Assembly: GCA_002840095.1 (NCBI GenBank)
Contig: PGZL01000004.1
Coordinates: 186,001-250,000, forward strand
Length of the DNA: 64,000 nt
Source: Gammaproteobacteria bacterium HGW-Gammaproteobacteria-1
GTDB taxonomy: Bacteria > Pseudomonadota > Gammaproteobacteria > Thiohalomonadales > Thiohalomonadaceae
Direction of reading: 5' to 3'
Shown here in pieces: positions 15,312-23,334 of the stretch. The translations under genes were made by a program, and so were the position numbers. The notes beneath the pieces are model-generated. The model was not told where the DNA came from and made no database searches. It saw only the letters and a program-made list of their open reading frames with translations. Numbering within the stretch: the first letter of the stretch is position 1; each line of letters begins with the position of its first letter.

Positions 15312-15446
15312 GTTTCGAGTTTCGAGTTTCGAGTTTCGAGTTTCGAGTTTCGAGTTTCGAGTTTCGAGTTGAAGGATAAGTGTGCCCCGATGAGCGCGTT
15401 GCCGGTGAACAGTCATTCGAAACCCGAAACCCGAAACTCGAAACTG
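15312..15446. repeat. GTTTCGA heptamer array with inverted CGAAAC(C/T) copies
   Basis: Eight exact tandem GTTTCGA heptamers plus GTT (15312-15370), a 45-base spacer containing the maf start codon, then four inverted heptamers CGAAACC, CGAAACC, CGAAACT, CGAAACT (15418-15445). The right arm lies inside the maf reading frame. This is the longest and cleanest array in the window. Confidence 0.9.
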
Positions 15447-16019
15447 ATTTGGCTGGCCTCATCATCGCCGCGGCGGCGCGAACTGCTGGAGCAGATCGGC
15501 GTGGCGCATGAGGTGGTGGAGGTGCATGTCGACGAGGCGCTGCACGCGGGCGAGGCGCCGGAGCTGTACGTGGTGCGTCTTGCCCTGGCCAAGGCGCAGG
15601 CGGGACATGCGATCTGCAGTGACCGGCCGGTGCTGGGCGCGGATACCGCGGTGGTTATCGACGGAGACATCCTGGGCAAGCCGCGCGATCGCGCCGACTG
15701 CCTGGCGATGCTGGCGCGGCTGTCGGGGCACACGCATCACGTTTATACCGGCGTGGCCGTGGTGGATGCCGCCGGCGAGGCGCACACGCGGCTGTCGGTG
15801 AGCGCGGTGACCTTTCGCGCCATCGGTACACAGGAACAGCAGGCCTACTGGGGCAGCGGCGAGCCCGCCGACAAGGCCGGCGGCTATGCCGTGCAGGGGC
15901 TGGGCGCCGTGTTCATCGAGCGGCTGGAAGGCAGCTACTCCGGCGTGATGGGCCTGCCGCTGTTTGAAACCGCTGCACTGTTGCGCGGTTGCAGGATTTC
16001 AATTTTGGAAGAATCATAA
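15390..16019 (+). CDS. maf: Maf/YhdE-family nucleoside triphosphate pyrophosphatase
   Basis: Hydrolyses dTTP/UTP (YhdE subgroup) to monophosphates, a house-cleaning activity. 209 residues. The family signature [16 protein letters not shown] starts at about residue 22, followed by [34 protein letters not shown] and [12 protein letters not shown]. The first ~20 residues are encoded by the inverted repeat arm and have no counterpart in the family, so either this ATG is used and the protein carries a repeat-derived extension, or initiation is at an internal non-ATG codon. Gene order maf-rng-yhdP matches yhdE-rng-yhdP of Escherichia coli, which supports the YhdE assignment. Confidence 0.92.
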   Translation: MSALPVNSHSKPETRNSKLIWLASSSPRRRELLEQIGVAHEVVEVHVDEALHAGEAPELYVVRLALAKAQAGHAICSDRPVLGADTAVVIDGDILGKPRDRADCLAMLARLSGHTHHVYTGVAVVDAAGEAHTRLSVSAVTFRAIGTQEQQAYWGSGEPADKAGGYAVQGLGAVFIERLEGSYSGVMGLPLFETAALLRGCRISILEES

Positions 16020-16021
16020 TC

Positions 16022-17554
16022 ATGTCCATGAATGCGCCACTGACGCCGACCATGAGCGGCGAAATCCTGGTCAACGTGACACCGCACGAAACCCGCGTCG
16101 CCTTCGTCGAGAACGGCGTGTTGCAGGAAGTGCAGATCGAGCGCGCGCGCAAGCGCGGACTGGTCGGCAACGTCTACAAGGGCACGGTGCGCCGGGTGCT
16201 GCCCGGCATGCAGGCGGCCTTCATCGACGCCGGCCTGGAACGCACCGCCTTTCTCCATGCTTCCGACATACTGTGTCCCGACAACGGCAGCGACGAGCGC
16301 GAACGTTGTCTCAAGGGTGAGGTCAGCGGCGGCGAGCGTGCACCGCAGCGGCAGATCGACGAACTGCTGCGCGAGGGACAGGAACTGCTGGTACAGGTGG
16401 TGAAGGATCCGCTCGGCACCAAGGGCGCGCGCCTCACCACCCACATCACCATTCCCGCCCGTTTCCTGGTGTTCATGCCGCAGTCCAACCACGTCGGCGT
16501 GTCGCAGCGCATCGAGGACGAGGCCGGGCGGCAGCGGCTGAAGGAACGGGTCAGCACCCTGGCGGCGGAATTCGGGCCCGGCGGCTACATCGTGCGCACC
16601 GCGGCGGAAGAGGCGGACGACGAGGCGCTGCGCGCCGACATCGCCTTTCTGCACAAGCTGTGGAACGAGCTCGGCGCCCGCGCCGCCAGCGAAGGCAGCG
16701 GCACGCTGATCCACGAGGACCTGCCGCTGGTCATGCGCACCATGCGCGACGTGGTGGGCGCCGAGGTGGAGAAGGTGCGCATCGACTCGCGCGAGACCTT
16801 CCGCAAGGTGGCGCGCTTCGCCGAGAAGTTCATTCCCGAACTGGTGCCGCGCATCGAGCATTACGCCGGCGAACGGCCCATCTTCGATCTCTACGCCATC
16901 GAGGACGAGATCCAGCGCGCACTGGAGCGCAAGGTGCAGCTCAAGTCCGGCGGCTACCTGATCATCGACCAGACCGAGGCGATGACCACCATCGACGTCA
17001 ATACCGGCGCCTTCGTCGGCCACCGCAACCTGGAAGAAACCATCTTCAAGACCAACCTGGAGGCCAGCCAGGCCATCGCGCGCCAGCTGCGCCTGCGCAA
17101 CCTGGGCGGCATCATCATCCTCGACTTCATCGACATGACCGACGCGGAGCATCGGCGTCAGGTGCTGCGCAGCCTGGAGAAGGCCCTGGAGCGCGACCAC
17201 GCGCGCACTCACATCTCCGAGGTGTCGGCGCTGGGTCTGGTGGAGATGACGCGCAAGCGCACCCGCGAAAGCCTGGAACACGTGCTGTGCACCGCCTGTC
17301 CCACCTGCAACGGCCGCGGCACGCTGAAGACGGCGGAGACCGTGTGCTTCGAAATCTTCCGCGAGATCATGCGTGAGGCACGTCAGTTCGATGCGCAGCA
17401 GCTGCTGGTGCTGGCCTCGCAGGAGGTGGTGGACCGCCTGCTCGACGAGGAGTCCACCGCGGTGGCCGAACTGGAGGAATTCATCGGCAAGCCGATTCAG
17501 TTCCAGGTGGAGACGCTGTACACCCAGGAGCAGTTCGACGTGGTGTTGCTTTAA
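16022..17554 (+). CDS. rng: Ribonuclease G
   Basis: Endoribonuclease that matures the 16S rRNA 5' end and cleaves AU-rich mRNA. 510 residues: S1 domain with EILVNVTPHETRVAFVENG, GNVYKGTVRRVLPGMQAAFI, then the catalytic region with IIDQTEAMTTIDVNTGAFVG (Mg-binding Asp) and IILDFIDM, and the zinc-link CTACPTCNGRG joining dimer halves. It lacks the long C-terminal scaffold of RNase E, so RNase G. Several in-frame ATGs crowd the start; the first after GGAAGAA was taken. Confidence 0.96.
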   Translation: MSMNAPLTPTMSGEILVNVTPHETRVAFVENGVLQEVQIERARKRGLVGNVYKGTVRRVLPGMQAAFIDAGLERTAFLHASDILCPDNGSDERERCLKGEVSGGERAPQRQIDELLREGQELLVQVVKDPLGTKGARLTTHITIPARFLVFMPQSNHVGVSQRIEDEAGRQRLKERVSTLAAEFGPGGYIVRTAAEEADDEALRADIAFLHKLWNELGARAASEGSGTLIHEDLPLVMRTMRDVVGAEVEKVRIDSRETFRKVARFAEKFIPELVPRIEHYAGERPIFDLYAIEDEIQRALERKVQLKSGGYLIIDQTEAMTTIDVNTGAFVGHRNLEETIFKTNLEASQAIARQLRLRNLGGIIILDFIDMTDAEHRRQVLRSLEKALERDHARTHISEVSALGLVEMTRKRTRESLEHVLCTACPTCNGRGTLKTAETVCFEIFREIMREARQFDAQQLLVLASQEVVDRLLDEESTAVAELEEFIGKPIQFQVETLYTQEQFDVVLL

Positions 17555-17630
17555 AGGCAGATACAAGTTGCAAGATACAAGTTACAAGTAAAATCGTGAC
17601 TTCGGCGCGGGATGCGCAACTTATCTGCCG
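17555..17630. repeat. Intergenic element with CAAGTTG / GATACAAG units
   Basis: Left arm directly after the rng stop carries GGCAGATACAAGTTGCAAG-type units; a shorter right arm at 17616-17630 reads GCAACTTATCTGCC, the inverse of the left end. The same GGCAGATACAAG edge occurs, inverted, beside kdsD. Confidence 0.75.
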
Positions 17631-17682
17631 TTAAGCTGCTCCAAGCGGAAGTCACTGATACTCCCTTTACGGACCACTTTGC

Positions 17683-20600
17683 ATGGAAAAGCCCAGCCTG
17701 TTTCGCCGCCTGCGCCGTGCGCTGTGGTTTACCACGGCGGGGCTGGCGATCCTGGCGGCGGTGCTGCTCACCCTGACGCGGATGCTGTTGCCCGGAATGG
17801 AAGGGTATCGCACCCAGGTGGAGGCCATGGCCAGCGCGGCCCTGGGCCAGCCGGTGCATATCCGGACCATGGGCGGACGCCTGCGCGGCCTGTCGCCGGT
17901 GGTGGTGCTGGAGGACGTCGAACTGCTCGACGCCGCCGGCAAGCATCCGGTGGCGCACTTCCGCGAGGCGCAGGTGGGCTTCGACCTGTGGCTCAGTCTG
18001 CGCCGTCTGCAACCGGCCATGTCGGCGCTGACGGTGAGCGGCGCGGATTTGACCGTGGTGCGCCGCAAGGACGGCAGCCTGCGGGTGCAGGGCCTGGCGG
18101 AGAGCGGCGGCGATGGCGATGCCGCGGAGGGCATCGGGCGCTGGCTGCTGGAGCAGGGGAGCCTGGCGCTGCTGGAAAGCCGGCTGCACTGGCGCGACCT
18201 CAAGACCGGACGCAGCCTGGACATCGACCGGGTGGACATCGAGCTGTACAACAGCGCCGGACAGCATCAACTCAACGTGGAGGTGATGCTGCCGCCCGGC
18301 ATGGGGCGCAGCCTGCACCTGTCCCTGGATCTGGAAGGCGACATATTACAGCCCGGCGCCTGGCGCGGCCGCGGCCACGCGCAGGGCTGGGGATTGCGGC
18401 CGGCGCCGTGGCTGGAGGAGTGGGGCCCGCTGGCCGGCATCACCCTGCGCGAAGGCGTGTTCGATCTGCAACTGTGGGGCGAGTGGGGGGCGGGCCGCCT
18501 GGTGCAGGCGCAGGGCACGGTCGAGGCGGGCGGCCTGGCGCTGCGCGCCGGCGACAACGCCCTGGATCTGGCGCGGGTCACGGCGGCGGCGCAGTGGCGG
18601 CGCGGCGAGACCGGCTGGGATTTGCATCTGGACGACCTGCGCCTGTGGCGGCAGGCCGCGGATACGGTGGAACCGGTGGCAGCGGCGCTGCGTCGCGACG
18701 GCGATGCCTGGGACGTGCAGGTATCGGCGCTGCGGCTGGAAGACGTCGCCGCCGTGGCGCCGCTGCTGCCCGACGCGGACCTGCGCGCCACCGTGGCCGC
18801 ATTGCAGCCCAGGGGCCGGGTCCGCCAGTTGCGTCTCGCCCTGGCCGGCGGCGCACTCACCCATGCCCAGGGCACGCTGGAGCAGGCCGCGCTGGCGCCA
18901 TGGCGGCAGCTGCCCGGTTTCAGCGGCCTGAGCGCGAGCTGGGTGTGGAGCGGCGGCCGGGGCCAGGTGCTGCTCGACAGCCTGGACACCGCCCTCGACC
19001 TGCCCTCGCTGTTCCGCGAGCCCCTGCAGTTCGAGCAGTTGCGGGGAACGATCGGCCTGGCGCACGACGCCTCCGGCTGGCGCCTGGACATCGAAGGCCT
19101 GCGCATCGCCACCCCCGACATCCATGCCTCCGTCGACGCGGCCCTCGACCTGCCGGCGGGCGCCGCCCCCTACCTCGATCTGCGCGGCGTGTTCTGGAAC
19201 GGTCGCGCCCTGGGCGTGCCGCGCTACCTGCCGGCGGGCATCATGGGCAAGGAGGCGCTGGCCTGGCTGGACACGGCGTTTCGCGGCGGCAGCGTGACCC
19301 GCGGCGGCGTGCTGTTCCACGGTCCCCTCGACACCTTCCCCTTCGATGGCGGCGAGGGCCGCTTCGAGGTCGATTTCGGCGTGCATGACGCCGAGCTGTT
19401 TTTCCAGCCCGGCTGGCCCAGCCTGCGCGAGGTGGACGCCCAGGTCACCTTCCTCAACCGCGGCCTGGTCATCAATGCCGACAGCGGGCGCATGTACGAC
19501 AGCAACGTCAGCGGCGCCCGGGTGGGCATCGCCGATCTGCACCATCCCCTGCTCACCGTGCAGGGTGCCGCCCGCCTGAACGGCGACGACGCCATCCGCC
19601 TGCTGCGCGACACGCCGCTGCGCGCGCGGCTGGGCGATTACGTCGCGATGCTGCGGCTGGAAGGGGAGAGCGCACTGGAACTGGACTTCGCCCTGCCGCT
19701 GGACTCGGCGCTGGACCAGACCCAGCCCTTCCGCCTGGCCGGTGCCGTGGACTTGCAGGGCAACCGCCTGTGGATCGGCGACCGGCTGTCCGTCGACGCC
19801 ATCGAGGGCCGCCTGGCCTTTACCGATACCGGTATGCAGGCCGAGGCCTTGCAGGCCCGCCTGCTGGACGAACCCGCGACCATCACCATCCGCGGCGAAG
19901 GCAAGGGCAACACCACCCGCACCGTCATCGCCGGCCGCGGCCAGATGCAGGCGGCGGCCTTGCAGCGCCTGTATCCGTCGCCCCTGCTCGCGGCGGTGCA
20001 GGGACGCGGCGGCTGGCAGGGCACGCTCGCCGTACCGCACAAGGGCAGCCGCGGCGGCGCCGAACTGCGCCTGACCTCCGACCTGCACGGCATGGCGCTG
20101 GACCTGCCGGCACCGCTGCGCAAGGCGGCGGAGGAACGCCGCAGCCTGGAAGTGGTGCACCGCTTCTCCGGGCCGCGGCGCGGCCAGCTGCAACTGGCCT
20201 ACGGCGACGGCGTAAAGGCGCTGCTGGCCCTGGACGAAGACGGCGTGCTGCGCCGCGGCGGTATCCACTTCGGCCCCGGCAAGGCGCGCCTGACCCAGCG
20301 CAACGAACTGCTGGTCAGCGGCAGCCTGCGCGACCTGGATCTGGGGCGCTGGGGCGAGGCCCTGCGCGGCGGCGGCAAGGGCAAGCTGCTGCCGCTGCGG
20401 CTGGAGATGGATGAGCTGCACCTGGTGGCGGCGGGGGAGCAGGATTCCGCCCCGAGCCGCTGGCAGGAACTGCCGCCGCTCGACGTGCAGATCAAGCGCT
20501 TCGGCTACGGCGAACAGCAACTGGATCAGCTCGCCTTCAAGCTGCGCAGCAACCGCGAGTCCATGCAGCTGAGCGAGCTGCTGCTCACCGGTCCGGCACT

Positions 20601-21309
20601 GAACCTGAGCGGCCAGGCGCGCTGGCAGCTGCGACCGCGCTCCTACAGCGAAATGAAGCTGCACCTCCAGTCGCCCGATTTCGGCGCCATGCTGCGCCAC
20701 CTCAAGGTGGCCAGCGTGATCACCCGCGGCAAGGCCGACGTGGAGGCCGAACTCAACTGGCCCGGCACTCTGGCGGAAGGCAGCCTCGCCACCCTGGGCG
20801 GTAGCGCCCATGCCCGCATCGAGGACGGCATGGTGGACGAGGTGGAGCCCGGCGCCGGCCGCCTGCTGGGCCTGCTCAGCCTGCAGGCGCTGCCGCGGCG
20901 GCTGGTGCTCGACTTCCGTGACCTGTTCCAGAAGGGACTGGACTTCACCCGCATCGAAGGCGATGTCAGCCTGGGCGGCGGTAACGCCTACACCTCCAAT
21001 CTGGTGATGGACTCCGCCGCTGCCCTGGTGCGCATCGACGGCCGCACCGGACTGGTGGCGCGCGACTACGACCAGCGCGTCATCGTGGTGCCCAATCTGT
21101 CCGGCACCGCGCCGGTGGTGGGCACCCTGGCCTTCGGGCCGCAGGTGGGAGCCTTGCTGCTGCTGTTCCAGAGGCTGCTGAAGAAGAACGTCGACGAAGC
21201 CGCGCGGACCGAATACCGGGTGACCGGACCCTGGGAACAGCCGGTGATCGAAAAAGTGCCCGAGAAGAAGAAGGAAGCCGCCGCAGCCCAGGACAACCCC
21301 CTGTTGTGA
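17683..21309 (+). CDS. yhdP: AsmA-like intermembrane phospholipid transport protein YhdP
   Basis: 1208 residues; one N-terminal membrane anchor (LWFTTAGLAILAAVLLTLTRML) and a long periplasmic beta-rich body of repeated amphipathic strands, the AsmA/VPS13-like bridge. The C-terminal region (RIEDGMVDEVEPGAGRLLGL; LGGGNAYTSNLVMDSAAA; YDQRVIVVPNLSGTAPVVG) is the well-conserved YhdP/TIGR02099 end, and the protein finishes in a Lys/Glu-rich tail. In E. coli, YhdP with TamB and YdbH carries phospholipids to the outer membrane. Position after rng is the conserved order. Confidence 0.94.
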   Translation: MEKPSLFRRLRRALWFTTAGLAILAAVLLTLTRMLLPGMEGYRTQVEAMASAALGQPVHIRTMGGRLRGLSPVVVLEDVELLDAAGKHPVAHFREAQVGFDLWLSLRRLQPAMSALTVSGADLTVVRRKDGSLRVQGLAESGGDGDAAEGIGRWLLEQGSLALLESRLHWRDLKTGRSLDIDRVDIELYNSAGQHQLNVEVMLPPGMGRSLHLSLDLEGDILQPGAWRGRGHAQGWGLRPAPWLEEWGPLAGITLREGVFDLQLWGEWGAGRLVQAQGTVEAGGLALRAGDNALDLARVTAAAQWRRGETGWDLHLDDLRLWRQAADTVEPVAAALRRDGDAWDVQVSALRLEDVAAVAPLLPDADLRATVAALQPRGRVRQLRLALAGGALTHAQGTLEQAALAPWRQLPGFSGLSASWVWSGGRGQVLLDSLDTALDLPSLFREPLQFEQLRGTIGLAHDASGWRLDIEGLRIATPDIHASVDAALDLPAGAAPYLDLRGVFWNGRALGVPRYLPAGIMGKEALAWLDTAFRGGSVTRGGVLFHGPLDTFPFDGGEGRFEVDFGVHDAELFFQPGWPSLREVDAQVTFLNRGLVINADSGRMYDSNVSGARVGIADLHHPLLTVQGAARLNGDDAIRLLRDTPLRARLGDYVAMLRLEGESALELDFALPLDSALDQTQPFRLAGAVDLQGNRLWIGDRLSVDAIEGRLAFTDTGMQAEALQARLLDEPATITIRGEGKGNTTRTVIAGRGQMQAAALQRLYPSPLLAAVQGRGGWQGTLAVPHKGSRGGAELRLTSDLHGMALDLPAPLRKAAEERRSLEVVHRFSGPRRGQLQLAYGDGVKALLALDEDGVLRRGGIHFGPGKARLTQRNELLVSGSLRDLDLGRWGEALRGGGKGKLLPLRLEMDELHLVAAGEQDSAPSRWQELPPLDVQIKRFGYGEQQLDQLAFKLRSNRESMQLSELLLTGPALNLSGQARWQLRPRSYSEMKLHLQSPDFGAMLRHLKVASVITRGKADVEAELNWPGTLAEGSLATLGGSAHARIEDGMVDEVEPGAGRLLGLLSLQALPRRLVLDFRDLFQKGLDFTRIEGDVSLGGGNAYTSNLVMDSAAALVRIDGRTGLVARDYDQRVIVVPNLSGTAPVVGTLAFGPQVGALLLLFQRLLKKNVDEAARTEYRVTGPWEQPVIEKVPEKKKEAAAAQDNPLL

Positions 21310-21356
21310 GCGCGTGGGGGCGGCAGCCGTGCCGCGGAAAATGGTATTCTGCGCCC

Positions 21357-21695
21357 ATGAAACACCTCCTGCCCGCGTTCTGCCTGCTGCTGGCCGCCAC
21401 TGCCGCCGCCGCGGCCGAGCCGCTGTACGTCACCGCTGTGGAATGGGCGCAGCCGCGCACCGGCGCGGCGCTGATGCAGCATCCCGCGCTGGCCCGCGCC
21501 ATGCGCGAACTGCAGCCGGGACAAAGCCTGCAACTGCTCTATCCGGGCGGCGACGAAGGCAGCCTGTGGGCGAGCGAATTGCAGGCCTGGCTGGTGGCGC
21601 TGGGCCTGTCGTCGCAGCGCATCGAACTGCTGCCGGGCAGCCCGCGCGAGGATGCCATCGAACTGCGCGTGGTGGGCGTGCCAGCGGCGGAATAG
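21357..21695 (+). CDS. Small periplasmic protein of unknown function
   Basis: 112 residues with a signal peptide (MKHLLPAFCLLLAATAAAAA). The mature part has TAVEWAQPRTGAALMQHPAL, RELQPGQSLQLLYPGGDEG and LVALGLSSQRIELLPGS, reminiscent of OmpA-like or accessory envelope proteins, but no family is recognised with confidence. It lies 47 bases after yhdP on the same strand and may be co-transcribed with it. The downstream boundary is a repeat element. Confidence 0.7.
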   Translation: MKHLLPAFCLLLAATAAAAAEPLYVTAVEWAQPRTGAALMQHPALARAMRELQPGQSLQLLYPGGDEGSLWASELQAWLVALGLSSQRIELLPGSPREDAIELRVVGVPAAE

Positions 21696-21716
21696 CGGTC
21701 ATCCAATAAAGAATGA

Positions 21717-21830
21717 ATCCGCAAATGAACGCGAATGGACGCGAATCGTCAAGATACTGATGCTCACTCGGCAATGAAGTGGTCAGCCCTTGATCTTGAT
21801 TTGCGTCTATTCGTGTTCATTCGCGGACTG
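21717..21830. repeat. Intergenic inverted-repeat element (ACGCGAAT class)
   Basis: Left arm (from 21717) carries CGCAAATGA, ACGCGAATGG and ACGCGAAT units; right arm (to 21830) is the inverse with TTCATTCGCGGACT at its edge. Mismatches again fall mostly at spacer bases. The class is shared with the element next to the EIIA-Man gene. Confidence 0.85.
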
Positions 21831-21880
21831 AATGGTGTTTCTGGATCAGACGTGACAGATAACGATAAGGAGAAACAAGC

Positions 21881-22705
21881 GTGACTCGTGTGGCAGCCGT
21901 CCAGATGGCCTCCGGCCCCAATATCAGCGCCAACCTCGCCGAGGCCGAGCGCCTCATCGCCAAGGCCGCCGCCGCCGGCGCGCGCCTGGTCGTGCTGCCG
22001 GAGAACTTCGCCCTCATGTGCATGCACGAGAACGACAAGGTGAAGGTGCGCGAAGCGGACGGCAAGGGCCAGATCCAGGACTTCCTCGCTCGCACCGCCG
22101 CACGCTACGGCATCTGGCTGGTGGGCGGCACCGTGCCGCTGGTCGCCGACGACGCCAACAAGGTGCGCGCCGCCTGCCTGCTGTTCGATGACAAGGGCAA
22201 GCGCGTCGCCCGCTACGACAAGGTGCACCTGTTCGACGTGCACCTGGAAGAAAGCAACGAAGACTACGCCGAGTCGCGCACCATCGAGCCCGGCAACAAC
22301 GTGGTGGTGGTCGACACCCCCTTCGGCCGCCTCGGCCTCGCCGTGTGCTACGACCTGCGCTTCCCCGAACTGTTCCGCCGCATGGTGCAGGAAAACGTCG
22401 AGATCATCGCCATCCCCTCGGCCTTCACCGCCATCACCGGCAAGGCGCACTGGGAAATGCTGCTCCGCGCCCGCGCCATCGAAAACCTCAGCTACGTCAT
22501 CGCCTCGGCCCAGGGCGGCTACCACGCCAACGGCCGCGAGACCCACGGCGACTCGATGATCATCGATCCCTGGGGCGTGGTGATGGACCGCCTGCCGCGC
22601 GGCTCCGGCTTCGTCATGGGCGAAATCGAACGCTCCCGCCTGCAGGCCATCCGCCGCAACTTCCCGGCGCTGGATCACCGGCGGTTGCCCTGCACTCTGC
22701 CGTAA
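21881..22705 (+). CDS. Carbon-nitrogen hydrolase (nitrilase superfamily, Nit-like)
   Basis: 274 residues. The Glu-Lys-Cys triad is visible: Glu41 in VLPENFALM, Lys114 in RYDKVHLFDV and Cys156 in GLAVCYDLRFPELF. Sequence around the triad and the short length resemble Nit1/NitA proteins, which deaminate damaged (deaminated) glutathione; that substrate is an inference from the family. The GTG start has AAGGAG eight bases upstream. In many gammaproteobacteria the order is yhdP-nit-tldD; here tldD does not follow. A hairpin terminator lies about 45 bases past the stop. Confidence 0.9.
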   Translation: MTRVAAVQMASGPNISANLAEAERLIAKAAAAGARLVVLPENFALMCMHENDKVKVREADGKGQIQDFLARTAARYGIWLVGGTVPLVADDANKVRAACLLFDDKGKRVARYDKVHLFDVHLEESNEDYAESRTIEPGNNVVVVDTPFGRLGLAVCYDLRFPELFRRMVQENVEIIAIPSAFTAITGKAHWEMLLRARAIENLSYVIASAQGGYHANGRETHGDSMIIDPWGVVMDRLPRGSGFVMGEIERSRLQAIRRNFPALDHRRLPCTLP

Positions 22706-22750
22706 CAGGGCGGAAGTGATGGGAATGGATATCTCGATCTGAAGTACGGA

Positions 22751-22782
22751 GGCCGCACTTGTGAAAGTGTGGCCTTCTTATT
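22751..22782 (+). terminator. Intrinsic terminator after the nitrilase gene
   Basis: GGCCGCACTT - GTGA - AAGTGTGGCC forms a 10-bp stem with one G-U pair, followed by TTCTTATT. Confidence 0.75.
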
Positions 22783-22842
22783 GTCCGCGCGTGGTTTATA
22801 CCGACGAGAGTCTAGTGATGCGCATCAAGGAGGATAGGATAG

Positions 22843-23256
22843 ATGAGGCGTTATGTTCCCATCTTGCTGGGAATGTCGATCGGGATAATTGCCTATGGCG
22901 TCGTCGCGGGACATCCCCTGGTGCGTCTGCTGTTGCTGGGAAGTGTTACGGTGATGTTTCTCCTATGGCGTCTACGTACCGCGACAAGCGGTGAATATCG
23001 GTGGGAACATTGGCTGGACGTTTTGGCGCTGCCCTTGATGTGTCTGTTCTATTTTATGGCCTATTTGCGGAACGTAATGCGTCCCATCCATGAACACGGC
23101 CTTTTGTTTCTTGGATCTGTCGGGCGAGTGATTCACGAAATCGCGGGTGTTGAAGGTGAAGTGGCGGTGGGGGTGATTGCCATATTGTTGTCTCTGGTCT
23201 CTATTATCCTCGCGGTGAAATTACATCGTGAAAGACGGGCTAGCAGGCAACGGTAA
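22843..23256 (+). CDS. Hypothetical inner-membrane protein
   Basis: 137 residues with about four hydrophobic helices (YVPILLGMSIGIIAYGVVAG; VRLLLLGSVTVMFLLW; VLALPLMCLFYFMAYL; VAVGVIAILLSLVSIILAV) and a basic C-terminal tail, giving both ends a likely cytoplasmic location. AAGGAGGAT precedes the ATG. No family is recognised. Its base composition is visibly lower in GC than its neighbours, and it stands alone between a terminator and a convergent gene, consistent with a later addition. Confidence 0.7.
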   Translation: MRRYVPILLGMSIGIIAYGVVAGHPLVRLLLLGSVTVMFLLWRLRTATSGEYRWEHWLDVLALPLMCLFYFMAYLRNVMRPIHEHGLLFLGSVGRVIHEIAGVEGEVAVGVIAILLSLVSIILAVKLHRERRASRQR

Positions 23257-23334
23257 GGTATGCTGGCATAGCCGGTACTCCGGGAATTGATGGCAGATTA
23301 AAGCAACATATGAAGTTAGCCACACCCCTGTCGT

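Noticed and set aside
15312-15370. Tandem GTTTCGA array considered as a CRISPR array
   Set aside because: Units are 7 bases, directly adjacent with no spacers, and no cas genes are present.
15935-17566. 543-codon minus-strand frame opposite rng
   Set aside because: Mirror of the RNase G codons; His/Gln/Val-rich with no domain, and rng is certain.
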